Assembly: GCA_947625125.1 (NCBI GenBank)
Contig: CANQNF010000008.1
Location: 1-64,000 of the forward strand
Source: an uncultured Clostridia bacterium
GTDB taxonomy: Bacteria; Bacillota; Clostridia; Oscillospirales; Ruminococcaceae
DNA: 64,000 nucleotides
Direction of reading: 5' to 3'
Positions 25,138-32,470 of the stretch are shown here, one piece after another (positions within the stretch are counted from its first letter, which is position 1; each line of letters begins with the position of its first letter). The position numbers and the translations under genes are program-made. A model generated the notes under the pieces. It worked only from the letters and a program-made list of their open reading frames with translations. It did no database searches and had not been told where the DNA came from.

Positions 25138-26615
25138 ATATCGCCCCTGACAACGGCTATAATGCCCCTAAAAACCCGCTCGGCGCAAAGCACAGTCAAA
25201 CTATTGCCGAGCGCCGTATAACGCGCCTTGTCGATGATTTCGCCGCCTGTGGAGGTGTATTTAGTCCAACGGTCCGGGAATCCCTGCAAGCGTTCACATT
25301 CAAGGGGTGTAAGCCGCCGCAACTCATATCGGATAAAACACGCAATGTTATGTATTATCGCTATAAACTCCCGCTCTTTGCCGCTGCGCGCTCCCGTTCC
25401 TCGGTAATAGTTGGCGTCAAGCGTTCCCGTTATGCCGTTGCCCGATGAATTTAACGCTAAAACGATATTTTCCGAGCCGCCCCCGTAATCTCCGCCGTTT
25501 GCCCTTAATGTTCCGCAACCCTCCCTATATCCGCTGCGGCTGTAATTCTCATACATTGAAACGACTAAATCCGACGAACTGTAACCGTGCTTTCCTGCGC
25601 TCGCTCGCATTGTCCCGAATCCTGCTTTATATGCGCTGTGTGTACTCGGCGTAAAGCATACGGCGGCGACGGCGGGACGTTCTGCAACTGTCAAGGTCAG
25701 CGCGGGGTCGTTTTCTTTCCCGATTATAAAGCCGTTTGCGTCGCGGTTTAACGAGGGGTCGCGTATCGGGTAAACCTCGTTCATAAAATACAATCCCGTT
25801 GGGGAGCCTCCCCCTCCGTCCGAAGCCGTTATTGTTCGTGATTTGTCGGGGTTAATATAGATTCTGTCGCCTGTTCGTCCAAAATCAACAACGGCGTTTC
25901 CGTTATTATCCCCGCTCGGAGCTTCAAAACTGCCGACAAAAGCGGCGGCAACGTCTTGTTTTTCCTTTCGGCTCTTTTTAATATACCCAAGCACGCTTTC
26001 GCGCTCAAAGAGTATTTGCGGGGCGCGGTTGGCTCTAAAATCTCCCACAAGGTAGATTCGTTTTCGACGTTGGGGTACTCCCCAATATTCACTATCGAAA
26101 AGTCGCCAAGCGATATTTGCCCCCCCTGCGGAACCTCCAACCATTCCGGCTGTCGCCCATTTTCCACTACAAGGCATTGAAATACGGGTCTTTGTGATTT
26201 CTTCAATAACGGTCCTGAAGTCGTTACCTCCGTTGCTCGAAAACGCTCCCGCGACGTTTTCCCAAATAATAAATGTCGGGTACTTTCCATTTGTCGCTTC
26301 CCTCATTTCGTAAATAATCCGTACTGCTTCGTGAAATAGCTTGCTCCGCTCTCCGTCGATTCCCGCTTGATTCCCCGCAACACTCAAATCCTGACACGGC
26401 GAGCCGAAAGAAATAATGTCGACGGGCGGAATCTCGCCGCCTTGCAATTCTGTGATGTCGCCTAAATGCGCCATGTGCGGAAAGTGGCGTTTTGTTATTT
26501 CAATGCAATTTGATTCGATTTCAGACGCCCAAACCGCTTTTATTCCGCAACGCTGCGCCGCAAGAGGGAAGCCGCCGATTCCGTCGAATAGGCTTCCCAA
26601 TGTTAGATTTTTCAT
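25134..26615 (-). CDS. DNA (cytosine-5) methyltransferase
   Basis: A 493-residue C5 methyltransferase. Motif I is LFDGIGGF (residues 10-17), motif IV FGSPCQDLSVAG with catalytic Cys74, motif VI WENV, motif VIII QRRKRIYLVGDFR, motif IX RRLTPLECERLQGFPDRWT and motif X ALGNSLTV. The target region between VIII and IX is long (about residues 225-440) and contains similar segments FGTMRASAGKHGYSSSDLVV, GCGTLRANGGDYGGGSENIV and ITGTLDANYYRG, the style of phage enzymes. No cognate restriction gene is nearby, so self-protection of phage DNA is likely. Confidence 0.94.
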   Translation of the reverse strand: MKNLTLGSLFDGIGGFPLAAQRCGIKAVWASEIESNCIEITKRHFPHMAHLGDITELQGGEIPPVDIISFGSPCQDLSVAGNQAGIDGERSKLFHEAVRIIYEMREATNGKYPTFIIWENVAGAFSSNGGNDFRTVIEEITKTRISMPCSGKWATAGMVGGSAGGANIAWRLFDSEYWGVPQRRKRIYLVGDFRANRAPQILFERESVLGYIKKSRKEKQDVAAAFVGSFEAPSGDNNGNAVVDFGRTGDRIYINPDKSRTITASDGGGGSPTGLYFMNEVYPIRDPSLNRDANGFIIGKENDPALTLTVAERPAVAAVCFTPSTHSAYKAGFGTMRASAGKHGYSSSDLVVSMYENYSRSGYREGCGTLRANGGDYGGGSENIVLALNSSGNGITGTLDANYYRGTGARSGKEREFIAIIHNIACFIRYELRRLTPLECERLQGFPDRWTKYTSTGGEIIDKARYTALGNSLTVLCAERVFRGIIAVVRGDI

Positions 26616-26624
26616 GCTGTCCTC

Positions 26625-27614
26625 CTAAAAAAGCCTTGTTTGCAACTCTGCCTGACTTATTCGGCGCTCTGCAATGGCGGCATATTCTGGGTTGATTTCA
26701 AAACCTAAATAATCTCGCTCGTTTTCGACGGCCGCAACAGCTGTCGTTCCGCTGCCGATAAACGGGTCAAGTATTAAATCGCCCTTTTTACTTCCTGCCA
26801 AAATACAAGTTTCCGCAAGCTCTTTCGGATAAGCGGCGAAGTGTGCTTCTTTAAGCGGCCGCGTTGAAATGCTCCATACATCACGTTTATTTCTTTTTGG
26901 GCGGTAATCGTAAATATTACCCGATTTTGTTCTATAAAACGATTCAGGCGTTTCGGTATATTTGCGGCCGCCAAATCGCGGCTTTTTGGCTTGTATATTT
27001 TCATTTGTTGCGTTAGCACCTGCACAACGTCTTGCCGTGCTTTCAGATGTCGGCTCGCTGATTGCGTTTGCGTCAAAATAATATTTGGGGGATTTTGATA
27101 AAAGGAATATGTATTCATGACTTTTAGTGCAACGGTCCTTAACGGATTCGGGCATACAATTCGGCTTTTGCCATATTATATCCTGCCTTAGATACCAACC
27201 ATCGGAGCGCAACGCAAAGGCGAGCGCCCACGGAATACCGATTAAGTCTTTTACTTTTATTGTATCGTGCTTCCATTTTTGAGCAACTTTAATTTGTCCC
27301 AAGCTCCCGCGGTTGGAGCTTTGTTTTTCGGACATTCCTTTTTCACCGCCCCAACGGCCGCTGCCCCCTGCATAGCTATCGCCGATGTTGAGCCAAAGCG
27401 TACCGTTCGGCATTAGGACGCGCCGCACCTCGTGAAATACACTCACAAGTTTATCTATGTATTCTTCGGGCGTGCTTTCAGTCCCGATTCGCTCTTTGAC
27501 GTTATAATCACGAAGCCCAAAATACGGCGGAGAAGTAACGCACATATTTACTGTTTCGCTTTCTATGGCTCTAAGTCCTTCTAAAGCGTCTGATATTATT
27601 ATTTCGTTTCTCAC
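26625..27614 (-). CDS. DNA N4-cytosine/N6-adenine methyltransferase, beta class
   Basis: A 329-residue amino-methyltransferase with the order motif IV first (TSPPYFG, residues 27-33) and the SAM-binding motif I last (DPFIGSGTTAVAA, near 283-295), which defines the beta class. SPPY favours N4-cytosine but also occurs in N6-adenine enzymes. Start GTG at 27614 overlaps the next zinc-ribbon gene. It lies beside the C5 enzyme with no restriction endonuclease, so anti-restriction or regulation is the likely role. Confidence 0.9.
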   Translation of the reverse strand: MRNEIIISDALEGLRAIESETVNMCVTSPPYFGLRDYNVKERIGTESTPEEYIDKLVSVFHEVRRVLMPNGTLWLNIGDSYAGGSGRWGGEKGMSEKQSSNRGSLGQIKVAQKWKHDTIKVKDLIGIPWALAFALRSDGWYLRQDIIWQKPNCMPESVKDRCTKSHEYIFLLSKSPKYYFDANAISEPTSESTARRCAGANATNENIQAKKPRFGGRKYTETPESFYRTKSGNIYDYRPKRNKRDVWSISTRPLKEAHFAAYPKELAETCILAGSKKGDLILDPFIGSGTTAVAAVENERDYLGFEINPEYAAIAERRISQAELQTRLF

Positions 27615-27832
27615 GCTCTCATACCCCCGTTTACTGTAAGTTTATCGCTTTTCTTTTTTGCAACGTCCATATTGTGGGGCGGCTTTTTGGCGTCCTGCTC
27701 CAAAGCGGGCGCGCCGTTTTTTTCTTTTTCTGTCCTGCTCATTTCAATAATCCGCGGGGCTTCTTTTTGGCAATCGCAACTTTCGCCGGGGTCTAAGTTT
27801 GAGCCGCAAAGCGGACAAGTTTTGTAAATCAT
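27611..27832 (-). CDS. Small CxxC zinc-binding protein
   Basis: A 73-residue protein starting MIYKTCPLCGSNLDPGESCDCQKE, with four cysteines in the first 21 residues (CPLC and CDC) that could bind one zinc. The remainder is charged and low-complexity. It overlaps the downstream methyltransferase start by 4 bases. The word KNGAPALEQDAKKPPH resembles the DAKKPP end of the small basic protein at 24.7 kb. Function unknown. Confidence 0.6.
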   Translation of the reverse strand: MIYKTCPLCGSNLDPGESCDCQKEAPRIIEMSRTEKEKNGAPALEQDAKKPPHNMDVAKKKSDKLTVNGGMRA

Positions 27833-27870
27833 TGTGTTTTTACCTCCTTAAAACTGAATAATTCATAACG

Positions 27871-28512
27871 TTAAAAATCAAGCCTTAATTGCGCCATTTC
27901 TCCGAGCAACCGCGCATTTGCCGCTTCGTAATATTCGCGGTCAATCTCAAAGCCTATAAAGTCCAATCCGAGGTTGTGACACGCAATAAGGCTTGACGCG
28001 CTCCCTGCGTGAGTGTCGATTATTTTGTCGCCCCTCTCCGCATAGTGTGTTAATATCCATTCGTAAAGCGCGACGGGCTTTTGCGTGGGGTGTATGCGGA
28101 TTTCCTTGTTTTTCATGTTTTCTTGTAACATACCGTGCCATTTGAATTTGAAACGGCGAACGGGGCTTGAAAATGACGTCCAAGCAAGCTCACAATCGGC
28201 GTATGTATTGTTTCCGTTGTCTTTATCCCATACAAGCCAACACGGGGAATCAAAGGGAATACGGCTTATAAAGTGATTCGCGCCCCATATTATTTGATTT
28301 TTGCTAACGCGCATAAGCTCGGCAAAATATTCGGCGGGCGGCGGGGATTTGTCCCAATTTTTACGGGTGTAAGCAACGGAAGGGGCTTTTGCGTTGCCGT
28401 CCTGCTTTCCTCCGCGCGGGTAATTGCTCGCGTTTATCCCATATGGCACATCTACAACGGCAAGCTCGAAATATTTATCGGGAAATTCCCGCATACCAAG
28501 CATACAGTCCAT
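27871..28512 (-). CDS. DNA methyltransferase, N6-adenine-type (DPPY-like), start uncertain
   Basis: A 213-residue methyltransferase with DVPYG (residues 21-25) as a variant of the DPPY catalytic motif, IIWGANHFISRIP, HPTQKPVALYEWIL (a hallmark of beta-class enzymes) and DTHAGSASS as motif I. The ATG at 28512 has no ribosome binding site. In frame upstream lies LELNKLYN, the normal start of this family, headed by ACG at 28539 with GGAGGG 9 bases before it. The real start may therefore be non-canonical or mutated. Confidence 0.82.
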   Translation of the reverse strand: MDCMLGMREFPDKYFELAVVDVPYGINASNYPRGGKQDGNAKAPSVAYTRKNWDKSPPPAEYFAELMRVSKNQIIWGANHFISRIPFDSPCWLVWDKDNGNNTYADCELAWTSFSSPVRRFKFKWHGMLQENMKNKEIRIHPTQKPVALYEWILTHYAERGDKIIDTHAGSASSLIACHNLGLDFIGFEIDREYYEAANARLLGEMAQLRLDF

Positions 28513-28564
28513 ATTATAGAGCTTGTTTAATTCTAACGTGGCTTGTTCCCTCCGTTCCGAAACG

Positions 28565-29464
28565 TTATGTTTTTCGCCTTAATTTAAGATATAATCCCCA
28601 CCCGCGCGCTTCGCTGTAAACCGCTTTGAATCCGTACTCGCCGCCAATCAGTCTATAACCGGGGTATCGCTTTTCCCAATACTCCGATTCGGGCGGCGAC
28701 AACGCAATTTTGCGTACCTCTTTTCGGCTGAATTTGTGGTCGTTCGTCCTGCTCCACGGCTTTTGAAGATTTGCAGACGTTGAAAAGCGGCTCAATTCCT
28801 CTTTGGGCGGGGTGTCGGGGTCGATGATTTCTTTTTCGGGCTTGTCGAGGTTGTGCGACGGTCGCCAACACTTTTTACCGCTGCTTTGCTTTGCGAGGTA
28901 TTCACAAAGCGCCGCAAGCCCGCTTTCGTCCGGCTGTAATCGGTCGGCGTTGGCAAAGCCGATTTTATCGCCCTTTTTTTGCCCTTTTTTCTTTCTCTTT
29001 CTCCACAAATCTTCGATTTCGTCGCGCCCAAGCCCGCCGTTCATTACTATGTGATGATGTATGCGAGTGGGCGTTATGCCGTCTTTTTTGTATGTGCATA
29101 CGGGCGGGAGCGCCATATATTTTATTGGCGGCAAGCCCTCTTTTTTGCGCTTGTACGACACACGGCGGAGAAAATTGTTTAACTCGCGCTCGGCGTCCTC
29201 ATATGTGGGCGGCAAAGTCTTGTTTGTATACGTCAAAGTAACGTGCAAGTCGTTTTCGCCAAAGTTGGTATCAAGCAACTGCAAAAAATATCTTTTTGAA
29301 TTTATGTCGTTCAATTCCGCTTGCTTTGGGGTACTTTCGACTTTCTTTTTACTCCGAACCCCTCGCCGTGCGTTGTCCCGTTCACCCTGCGTATAATTGT
29401 AAATATCAACTTCCAAATAATCAGCGCCGCAATATATCTTTTTTTCTCGTACAAAATTTCTCAT
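28565..29464 (-). CDS. HUH replication initiator (rolling-circle Rep-like)
   Basis: A 299-residue Rep-like endonuclease. The three HUH motifs are visible in order: motif 1 LHVTLTY (about 73-79), motif 2 RIHHHIVMN (134-142), whose histidines bind the metal, and motif 3 CEYLAKQ (187-193), with Tyr189 as candidate nicking residue and the following YxxK lysine. GKKCWRPSHNLDKPE after motif 3 resembles microvirus/plasmid Rep proteins of the ORF2/G2P type. It is encoded 1 base after DUF6017. It likely nicks an origin to start rolling-circle replication. Confidence 0.8.
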   Translation of the reverse strand: MRNFVREKKIYCGADYLEVDIYNYTQGERDNARRGVRSKKKVESTPKQAELNDINSKRYFLQLLDTNFGENDLHVTLTYTNKTLPPTYEDAERELNNFLRRVSYKRKKEGLPPIKYMALPPVCTYKKDGITPTRIHHHIVMNGGLGRDEIEDLWRKRKKKGQKKGDKIGFANADRLQPDESGLAALCEYLAKQSSGKKCWRPSHNLDKPEKEIIDPDTPPKEELSRFSTSANLQKPWSRTNDHKFSRKEVRKIALSPPESEYWEKRYPGYRLIGGEYGFKAVYSEARGWGLYLKLRRKT

Positions 29465-29465
29465 A

Positions 29466-29903
29466 CTATATCACCCCGTCGCTCTTGACAAGGTTTGTAT
29501 AATGCGCTTCGATTTCAAAAACCGAATTGTATAACGAGGTTTGGAGATAAGCGGTTTTGTTATAAATCCTCCGTGTTTGAGCTTTGAAATTATCAACAAC
29601 AAGCTCGACGTGGTCGTGCGTCAAGGCTTCAAACACTTCTTGCACGATTCTGACTTGCATATTTTCGCCGTGAATCCGCATATAACTTTCGGGGGATTTG
29701 ACGTATACTTCGGCGATAATCAAGCATAATTCTTTATAAATCGGGTCAATGTGCGGATTTCCTGCACCGTCGAACGTTGCGAAGCACTCGTATTCAACTT
29801 GTTCTTTGGCTTCTTTCAACGCTTGAAAAAGTGACGGGACGGGACGACGTGACGGACGGGACGGGACTTCATCACAAGAGAAATAATTTTTGTTTTCTGA
29901 CAT
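29466..29903 (-). CDS. DUF6017-type replication-associated protein
   Basis: A 145-residue protein. AAGGAG with an 8-base spacer supports the ATG at 29903 (MSENKN) over the GTG at 29912. The C-terminal 75 residues (QEVFEALTHDHVELVVDNFK; YNKTAYLQTSLYNSVFEIEAHY) match DUF6017, normally the C-terminal domain of RepA_N-type replication initiators in Clostridia. Here it stands alone with a proline-rich N-terminus, just upstream of Rep. It likely loads or contacts helicase; this is inference. Confidence 0.7.
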   Translation of the reverse strand: MSENKNYFSCDEVPSRPSRRPVPSLFQALKEAKEQVEYECFATFDGAGNPHIDPIYKELCLIIAEVYVKSPESYMRIHGENMQVRIVQEVFEALTHDHVELVVDNFKAQTRRIYNKTAYLQTSLYNSVFEIEAHYTNLVKSDGVI

Positions 29904-29976
29904 TGTTTTCACTCCTTCGTATTCTTGCGGGAGAGCGGGGGCTTCGTCGAAATGTTACTCCCCATTACAAGCCCGC

Positions 29977-29997
29977 AACGCCGTATAAAACGGCGTT
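29977..29997. repeat. Inverted repeat overlapping the minus-strand -10 box
   Basis: Arms aacgccgt (29977-29984) and acggcgtt (29990-29997) with loop ataaa. Read on the plus strand it is followed by TTTT and could terminate upstream plus-strand transcripts. It also overlaps the -10 box of the leftward promoter, so it may be an operator. Confidence 0.55.
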
Positions 29998-30010
29998 TTT
30001 TCAAGGTCAA
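29982..30010 (-). promoter_or_regulatory. Leftward promoter of the DUF6017-Rep operon
   Basis: On the minus strand TTGACC (30005-30010), a 17-base spacer and TATACG (29982-29987). It faces DUF6017 and Rep. Its -10 box lies inside an inverted repeat, and its -35 abuts that of the opposite promoter. Confidence 0.6.
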
Positions 30011-30020
30011 GACTATTGAC
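30006..30020. promoter_or_regulatory. Operator-like dyad between divergent promoters
   Basis: GTCAA GACTA TTGAC is a perfect 5-5-5 dyad that contains both -35 boxes of the divergent promoters. A protein bound here would block both promoters. Confidence 0.4.
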
Positions 30021-30044
30021 TTTTCGCCGAATTTGTGATACAAT
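30016..30044 (+). promoter_or_regulatory. Strong rightward promoter
   Basis: TTGACT (30016-30021), 17-base spacer, TACAAT (30039-30044), close to consensus. The transcript would start near 30051. No ORF with a start and ribosome binding site follows before the terminator at 30093-30132. Confidence 0.7.
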
Positions 30045-30050
30045 GTAAGA

Positions 30051-30132
30051 GGTTTGAAAACTCCGTTGTAATTTTTAATTCGGCGGTATCTTCCCGCGCT
30101 CGACTGTGCAATCGGGCGCGGGATTTTTCTTT
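30051..30132 (+). ncRNA. Putative small RNA, about 80 nt
   Basis: The interval between a near-consensus promoter and an intrinsic terminator has no coding potential. It is the only plausible plus-strand transcription unit in the prophage. It is antisense to any read-through from the DGR-target mRNA into the rep region, so it could act like a counter-transcribed RNA of plasmid replicons. Existence is well supported by the signals; function is unknown. Confidence 0.55.
30093..30132 (+). terminator. Intrinsic terminator of the small RNA
   Basis: Stem cccgcgc/gcgcggg (30093-30099 with 30116-30122), loop of 16, followed by atttttctttt. Confidence 0.7.
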
Positions 30133-30166
30133 TGTCAAGGTACCGGGGCGCGGCGCGTTTCATTGT

Positions 30167-30184
30167 GGGCGGCTCCCGCCGCCC
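30167..30184 (-). other. DGR-type hairpin 3' of the variable region
   Basis: On the minus strand GGGCGGC GGGA GCCGCCC: a perfect 7-bp GC stem with a 4-base loop fitting GRNA, 6 bases after the target gene stop. DGR retrohoming needs such a hairpin or cruciform just downstream of the variable region. Confidence 0.65.
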
Positions 30185-30190
30185 GCTCGG

Positions 30191-31162
30191 TTATTCGGTC
30201 GCGCGGTTAGCTGTTTTGCGGTAAAAAGCGGCACGGAAGCCGACGAGGGTGTCGACGCGGGAGCGCAAGTTGTTCAAGTAGAGAGCGAACACGCCCGCGT
30301 GCGCCGAGTTGAGCCAACTCCCGCCGCGAATCGGCAACCGCTCGCCGTTTTCGTCGGCAAATAAATACGATTCCTTGCCGCCCTCTCCGAGAGGATAAAT
30401 TGCAAGCGCTTTGACGATTTCGGGCGGGTCAATATCGAATTTTACGTTTTCCCACGGGTCGCCCCACCAAGTCGGCGAGCCGCTTTTCGGGACGTTGGTA
30501 ATTTTCAAGCCCTGATTCCGCGAAACGTCTACCCTTACGGGCTTACCGTCGCAAAGAATCGGCTTCCATAACGGGCTTGTCCTGCTCGCGTCAATACGAT
30601 TTGCGGCGTTGTTGTTTTCGATGATTTCAAAGCGCCCGTCCATAAGGCGCAATCCTGCGAGCATTTCCCACACATTGCCGCAAAGGTCATAAACCCCGAA
30701 CGGCGTACCGTCGTGCGCCCACGTCGACGGTCCGCTTCCCGCAAGCGTTTTCCCGCCGCCGCATACCGTTCCGCTTTCGTCGGGGCAACTGTGGCTTTTG
30801 CCATAATCCGTATTGCCGCGCGGCAACTCTCCGCGGGCGCTTTCAAGTGTGACAAGTCCCCATTCGGGAGCGGTCATTAAATGCCAACCCTCGCCCTTTT
30901 CAAAGCACATTTCCGACGCTTTTTCTAAGGAAATATCCGTTGCGGGCGGCATATACGGCAAGCTATAAGGCAAGCCGTTTATAATCGTGCAAGGGTATTT
31001 CGATATGTAAATTTCGTCGACTTCCTCGCCGTCGATTATAAAAGCGGGGTGCGTCTGATTTGAGCCGCCGAATAAGTCGGCGTTTGTTCTCTTTTCAAAC
31101 TTCACCATGATTGACGGTATACCCGCCTTGTCGAACACGACAACATTTTTTGCGTTAATCAT
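30191..31162 (-). CDS. DGR target protein: FGE-sulfatase/C-type-lectin-fold variable protein
   Basis: A 323-residue protein with the formylglycine-generating-enzyme fold: APEWGLVTLESARG, GVYDLCGNVWEMLAGL near residues 150-170, and a C-terminal RGGSW...AGVFAL...GFRAAF (279-313). This C-terminal layout is that of DGR variable regions, which encode a ligand-binding surface. Many codons in the segment end in C (CTC, AAC, CAC, TAC, CGC, GAC), as expected from A-to-N change of AAC. A GGGA-loop hairpin follows the stop. The FGE catalytic cysteines are not obvious, so it is a binder, not an enzyme. No reverse transcriptase is in the window. Confidence 0.82.
   Translation of the reverse strand: MINAKNVVVFDKAGIPSIMVKFEKRTNADLFGGSNQTHPAFIIDGEEVDEIYISKYPCTIINGLPYSLPYMPPATDISLEKASEMCFEKGEGWHLMTAPEWGLVTLESARGELPRGNTDYGKSHSCPDESGTVCGGGKTLAGSGPSTWAHDGTPFGVYDLCGNVWEMLAGLRLMDGRFEIIENNNAANRIDASRTSPLWKPILCDGKPVRVDVSRNQGLKITNVPKSGSPTWWGDPWENVKFDIDPPEIVKALAIYPLGEGGKESYLFADENGERLPIRGGSWLNSAHAGVFALYLNNLRSRVDTLVGFRAAFYRKTANRATE
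30236..30328 (-). other. Putative DGR variable region (VR)
   Basis: Codons for residues 279-309 of the target. The constant words RGGSW, AGVFAL and GFRAAF frame the positions likely to vary. No template repeat matching this stretch was found by eye in the window. Confidence 0.6.
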
Positions 31163-31237
31163 TGTTTGAATCCTCCGTTTTTTAATTATTTTTAAGGCTT
31201 GCGCCTATGCGGGCGGTTTCTGCCGCCTGCTTGATTA

Positions 31238-31600
31238 TTAGGTTATACGAACTCCGACGCCAATATCGGCGTTGGGGTGCAAGCCGCTCGAATCAAGAGC
31301 AAATACGCCCGCGCCCGTCGAGCCGCTCAAATACCCTTCGGCGGCGGAAAACCGCAAAATTGTTTCCGTAAATTCGTTAATCGTGACGGTCGCGTTTCTT
31401 ATTGCGCTTGATAATCTTAAAGCCGCTATTTCAAGCGCATATGCGTTTATTCGCCCGCTCCGCATATCGTTGTAAAGGTCGTAATAACTGCGCGAATCTT
31501 CCGCCGCTGCGTTGTCAAGGATTCTTTGTTCTGATTTGTTGTACTGACATTCTGCAATCAGCTTTAAGCGGTATTTTGATTCCCTTTTTGTTAATCTCAT
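31238..31600 (-). CDS. Hypothetical helical protein with VR-like C-terminus
   Basis: A 120-residue protein; ATG overlaps the HAD gene stop (ATGA). Residues 1-90 are predicted helical (YRLKLIAECQYNKSEQRIL; ALEIAALRLSSAIRNATVTINEFTETIL). The end, GSTGAGVFALDSSGLHPNAD then IGVGVRIT, matches the DGR-target tail AGVFAL + 12 residues + VGFR with identical spacing, and about two thirds of the bases over that stretch are the same. It may be an Avd-like accessory protein or a decayed paralogue. Function unknown. Confidence 0.6.
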   Translation of the reverse strand: MRLTKRESKYRLKLIAECQYNKSEQRILDNAAAEDSRSYYDLYNDMRSGRINAYALEIAALRLSSAIRNATVTINEFTETILRFSAAEGYLSGSTGAGVFALDSSGLHPNADIGVGVRIT

Positions 31601-32232
31601 TTTTTATCACCCCTCATTTCGTTAATAACCGCTTCAAAGATTATGTAAAAGAGGGGCAACAAGATGAAAAAGAACTCCCCGCCGATAGCTTTATAACCTC
31701 TCATGTTGTTTGCAATCTTGTTGAACGCAAAAAACATTGTTATACCGACCGCCGTTAAGTTAAAGCAAACGAGCGCGTTTATAAGGTTTATGCCCCTGCC
31801 TTGACGGCGGGCGCGCTTGTTTTGCCGCCGCTCCCGATTCCTTTTTTGCCGCATTGCTCTTTCAATTTGAGCGGCATTTACGGCGCGGTCGTCGATATAC
31901 AAATCGGCGCTTACTTTCCGAACTTCCCCGTAAGTCCCGAATTGTTCAATATACGGGTTATCGGGATTATTGTTGACGGCGTGAATCGGTACGCCATATT
32001 CGCCGCAAAAGGCAATCGCTTCGTCGAGTAACGCCCGACGCGCTCCGTTCTCTCGACAAGTATGCAAAATGATTTTTGCACCGTGCGCCGCTTGCCATTT
32101 CAAATACTCGATAACAAGGAATTTCGGCTCTCCGATGTCGGGGAAGCGGTTTTCGCATATCGTCCCGTCAAAGTCGACGGCGATTGTTTGATATACTGCG
32201 AATTGCTTACAAGCGTTTTTGTTGCTTTCCAT
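31597..32232 (-). CDS. HAD-like hydrolase with C-terminal membrane domain
   Basis: Start ATG at 32232 (MESNKN) has GGAGG 9 bases upstream; the track's longer start lacks support. The 211-residue protein has HAD motif I DFDGT (residues 20-24), a conserved LHTCRENGARRALLDEAIAFC block and SADLYIDDRAVNA as the acidic motif. After a basic stretch (RQKRNRERRQNKRARRQGR) come two probable membrane helices (ALVCFNLTAVGITMFFAF; EFFFILLPLFYIIFEAVI). Phage versions of the soluble domain are common; fusion to two membrane helices is unusual. Substrate unknown. Confidence 0.75.
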   Translation of the reverse strand: MESNKNACKQFAVYQTIAVDFDGTICENRFPDIGEPKFLVIEYLKWQAAHGAKIILHTCRENGARRALLDEAIAFCGEYGVPIHAVNNNPDNPYIEQFGTYGEVRKVSADLYIDDRAVNAAQIERAMRQKRNRERRQNKRARRQGRGINLINALVCFNLTAVGITMFFAFNKIANNMRGYKAIGGEFFFILLPLFYIIFEAVINEMRGDKK

Positions 32233-32236
32233 TGCT

Positions 32237-32470
32237 TTATACCTCCGTTTGCTTTCGGGACTTTGCGCCCGCTTTTTTCCGCGATTCCTCGCGCGCTCTG
32301 AATCCTGAAACGTCCTCAACGTATTTTATTTCGACATAACAACAACCGTCGCTTAATGCGTCATAGAATTGCCGTGCTTCGCTCTCCGAAAGAAATAACT
32401 TGCAGTTTATCCACCCTGTCGTACCGACTGAATAATAAACGCACCATACAAACCCGGTTTTACTGCTCAT
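32237..32470 (-). CDS. Hypothetical small phage protein
   Basis: The ATG at 32470 (MSSKTGFVWCVYYSVGTTGW) has GGAGGG at 8 bases, so it is preferred to the track start. The 77-residue protein contains LFLSESEARQFYDALSDGCCYVEIKYVED and a basic tail. No family recognised. Overlaps the upstream gene by 11 bases. Confidence 0.6.
   Translation of the reverse strand: MSSKTGFVWCVYYSVGTTGWINCKLFLSESEARQFYDALSDGCCYVEIKYVEDVSGFRAREESRKKAGAKSRKQTEV

Noticed and set aside
29909-30163. 84-aa minus-strand ORF in the rep control region
   Set aside because: It covers both promoters, hairpins and the small RNA, has no ribosome binding site and its sequence looks random.
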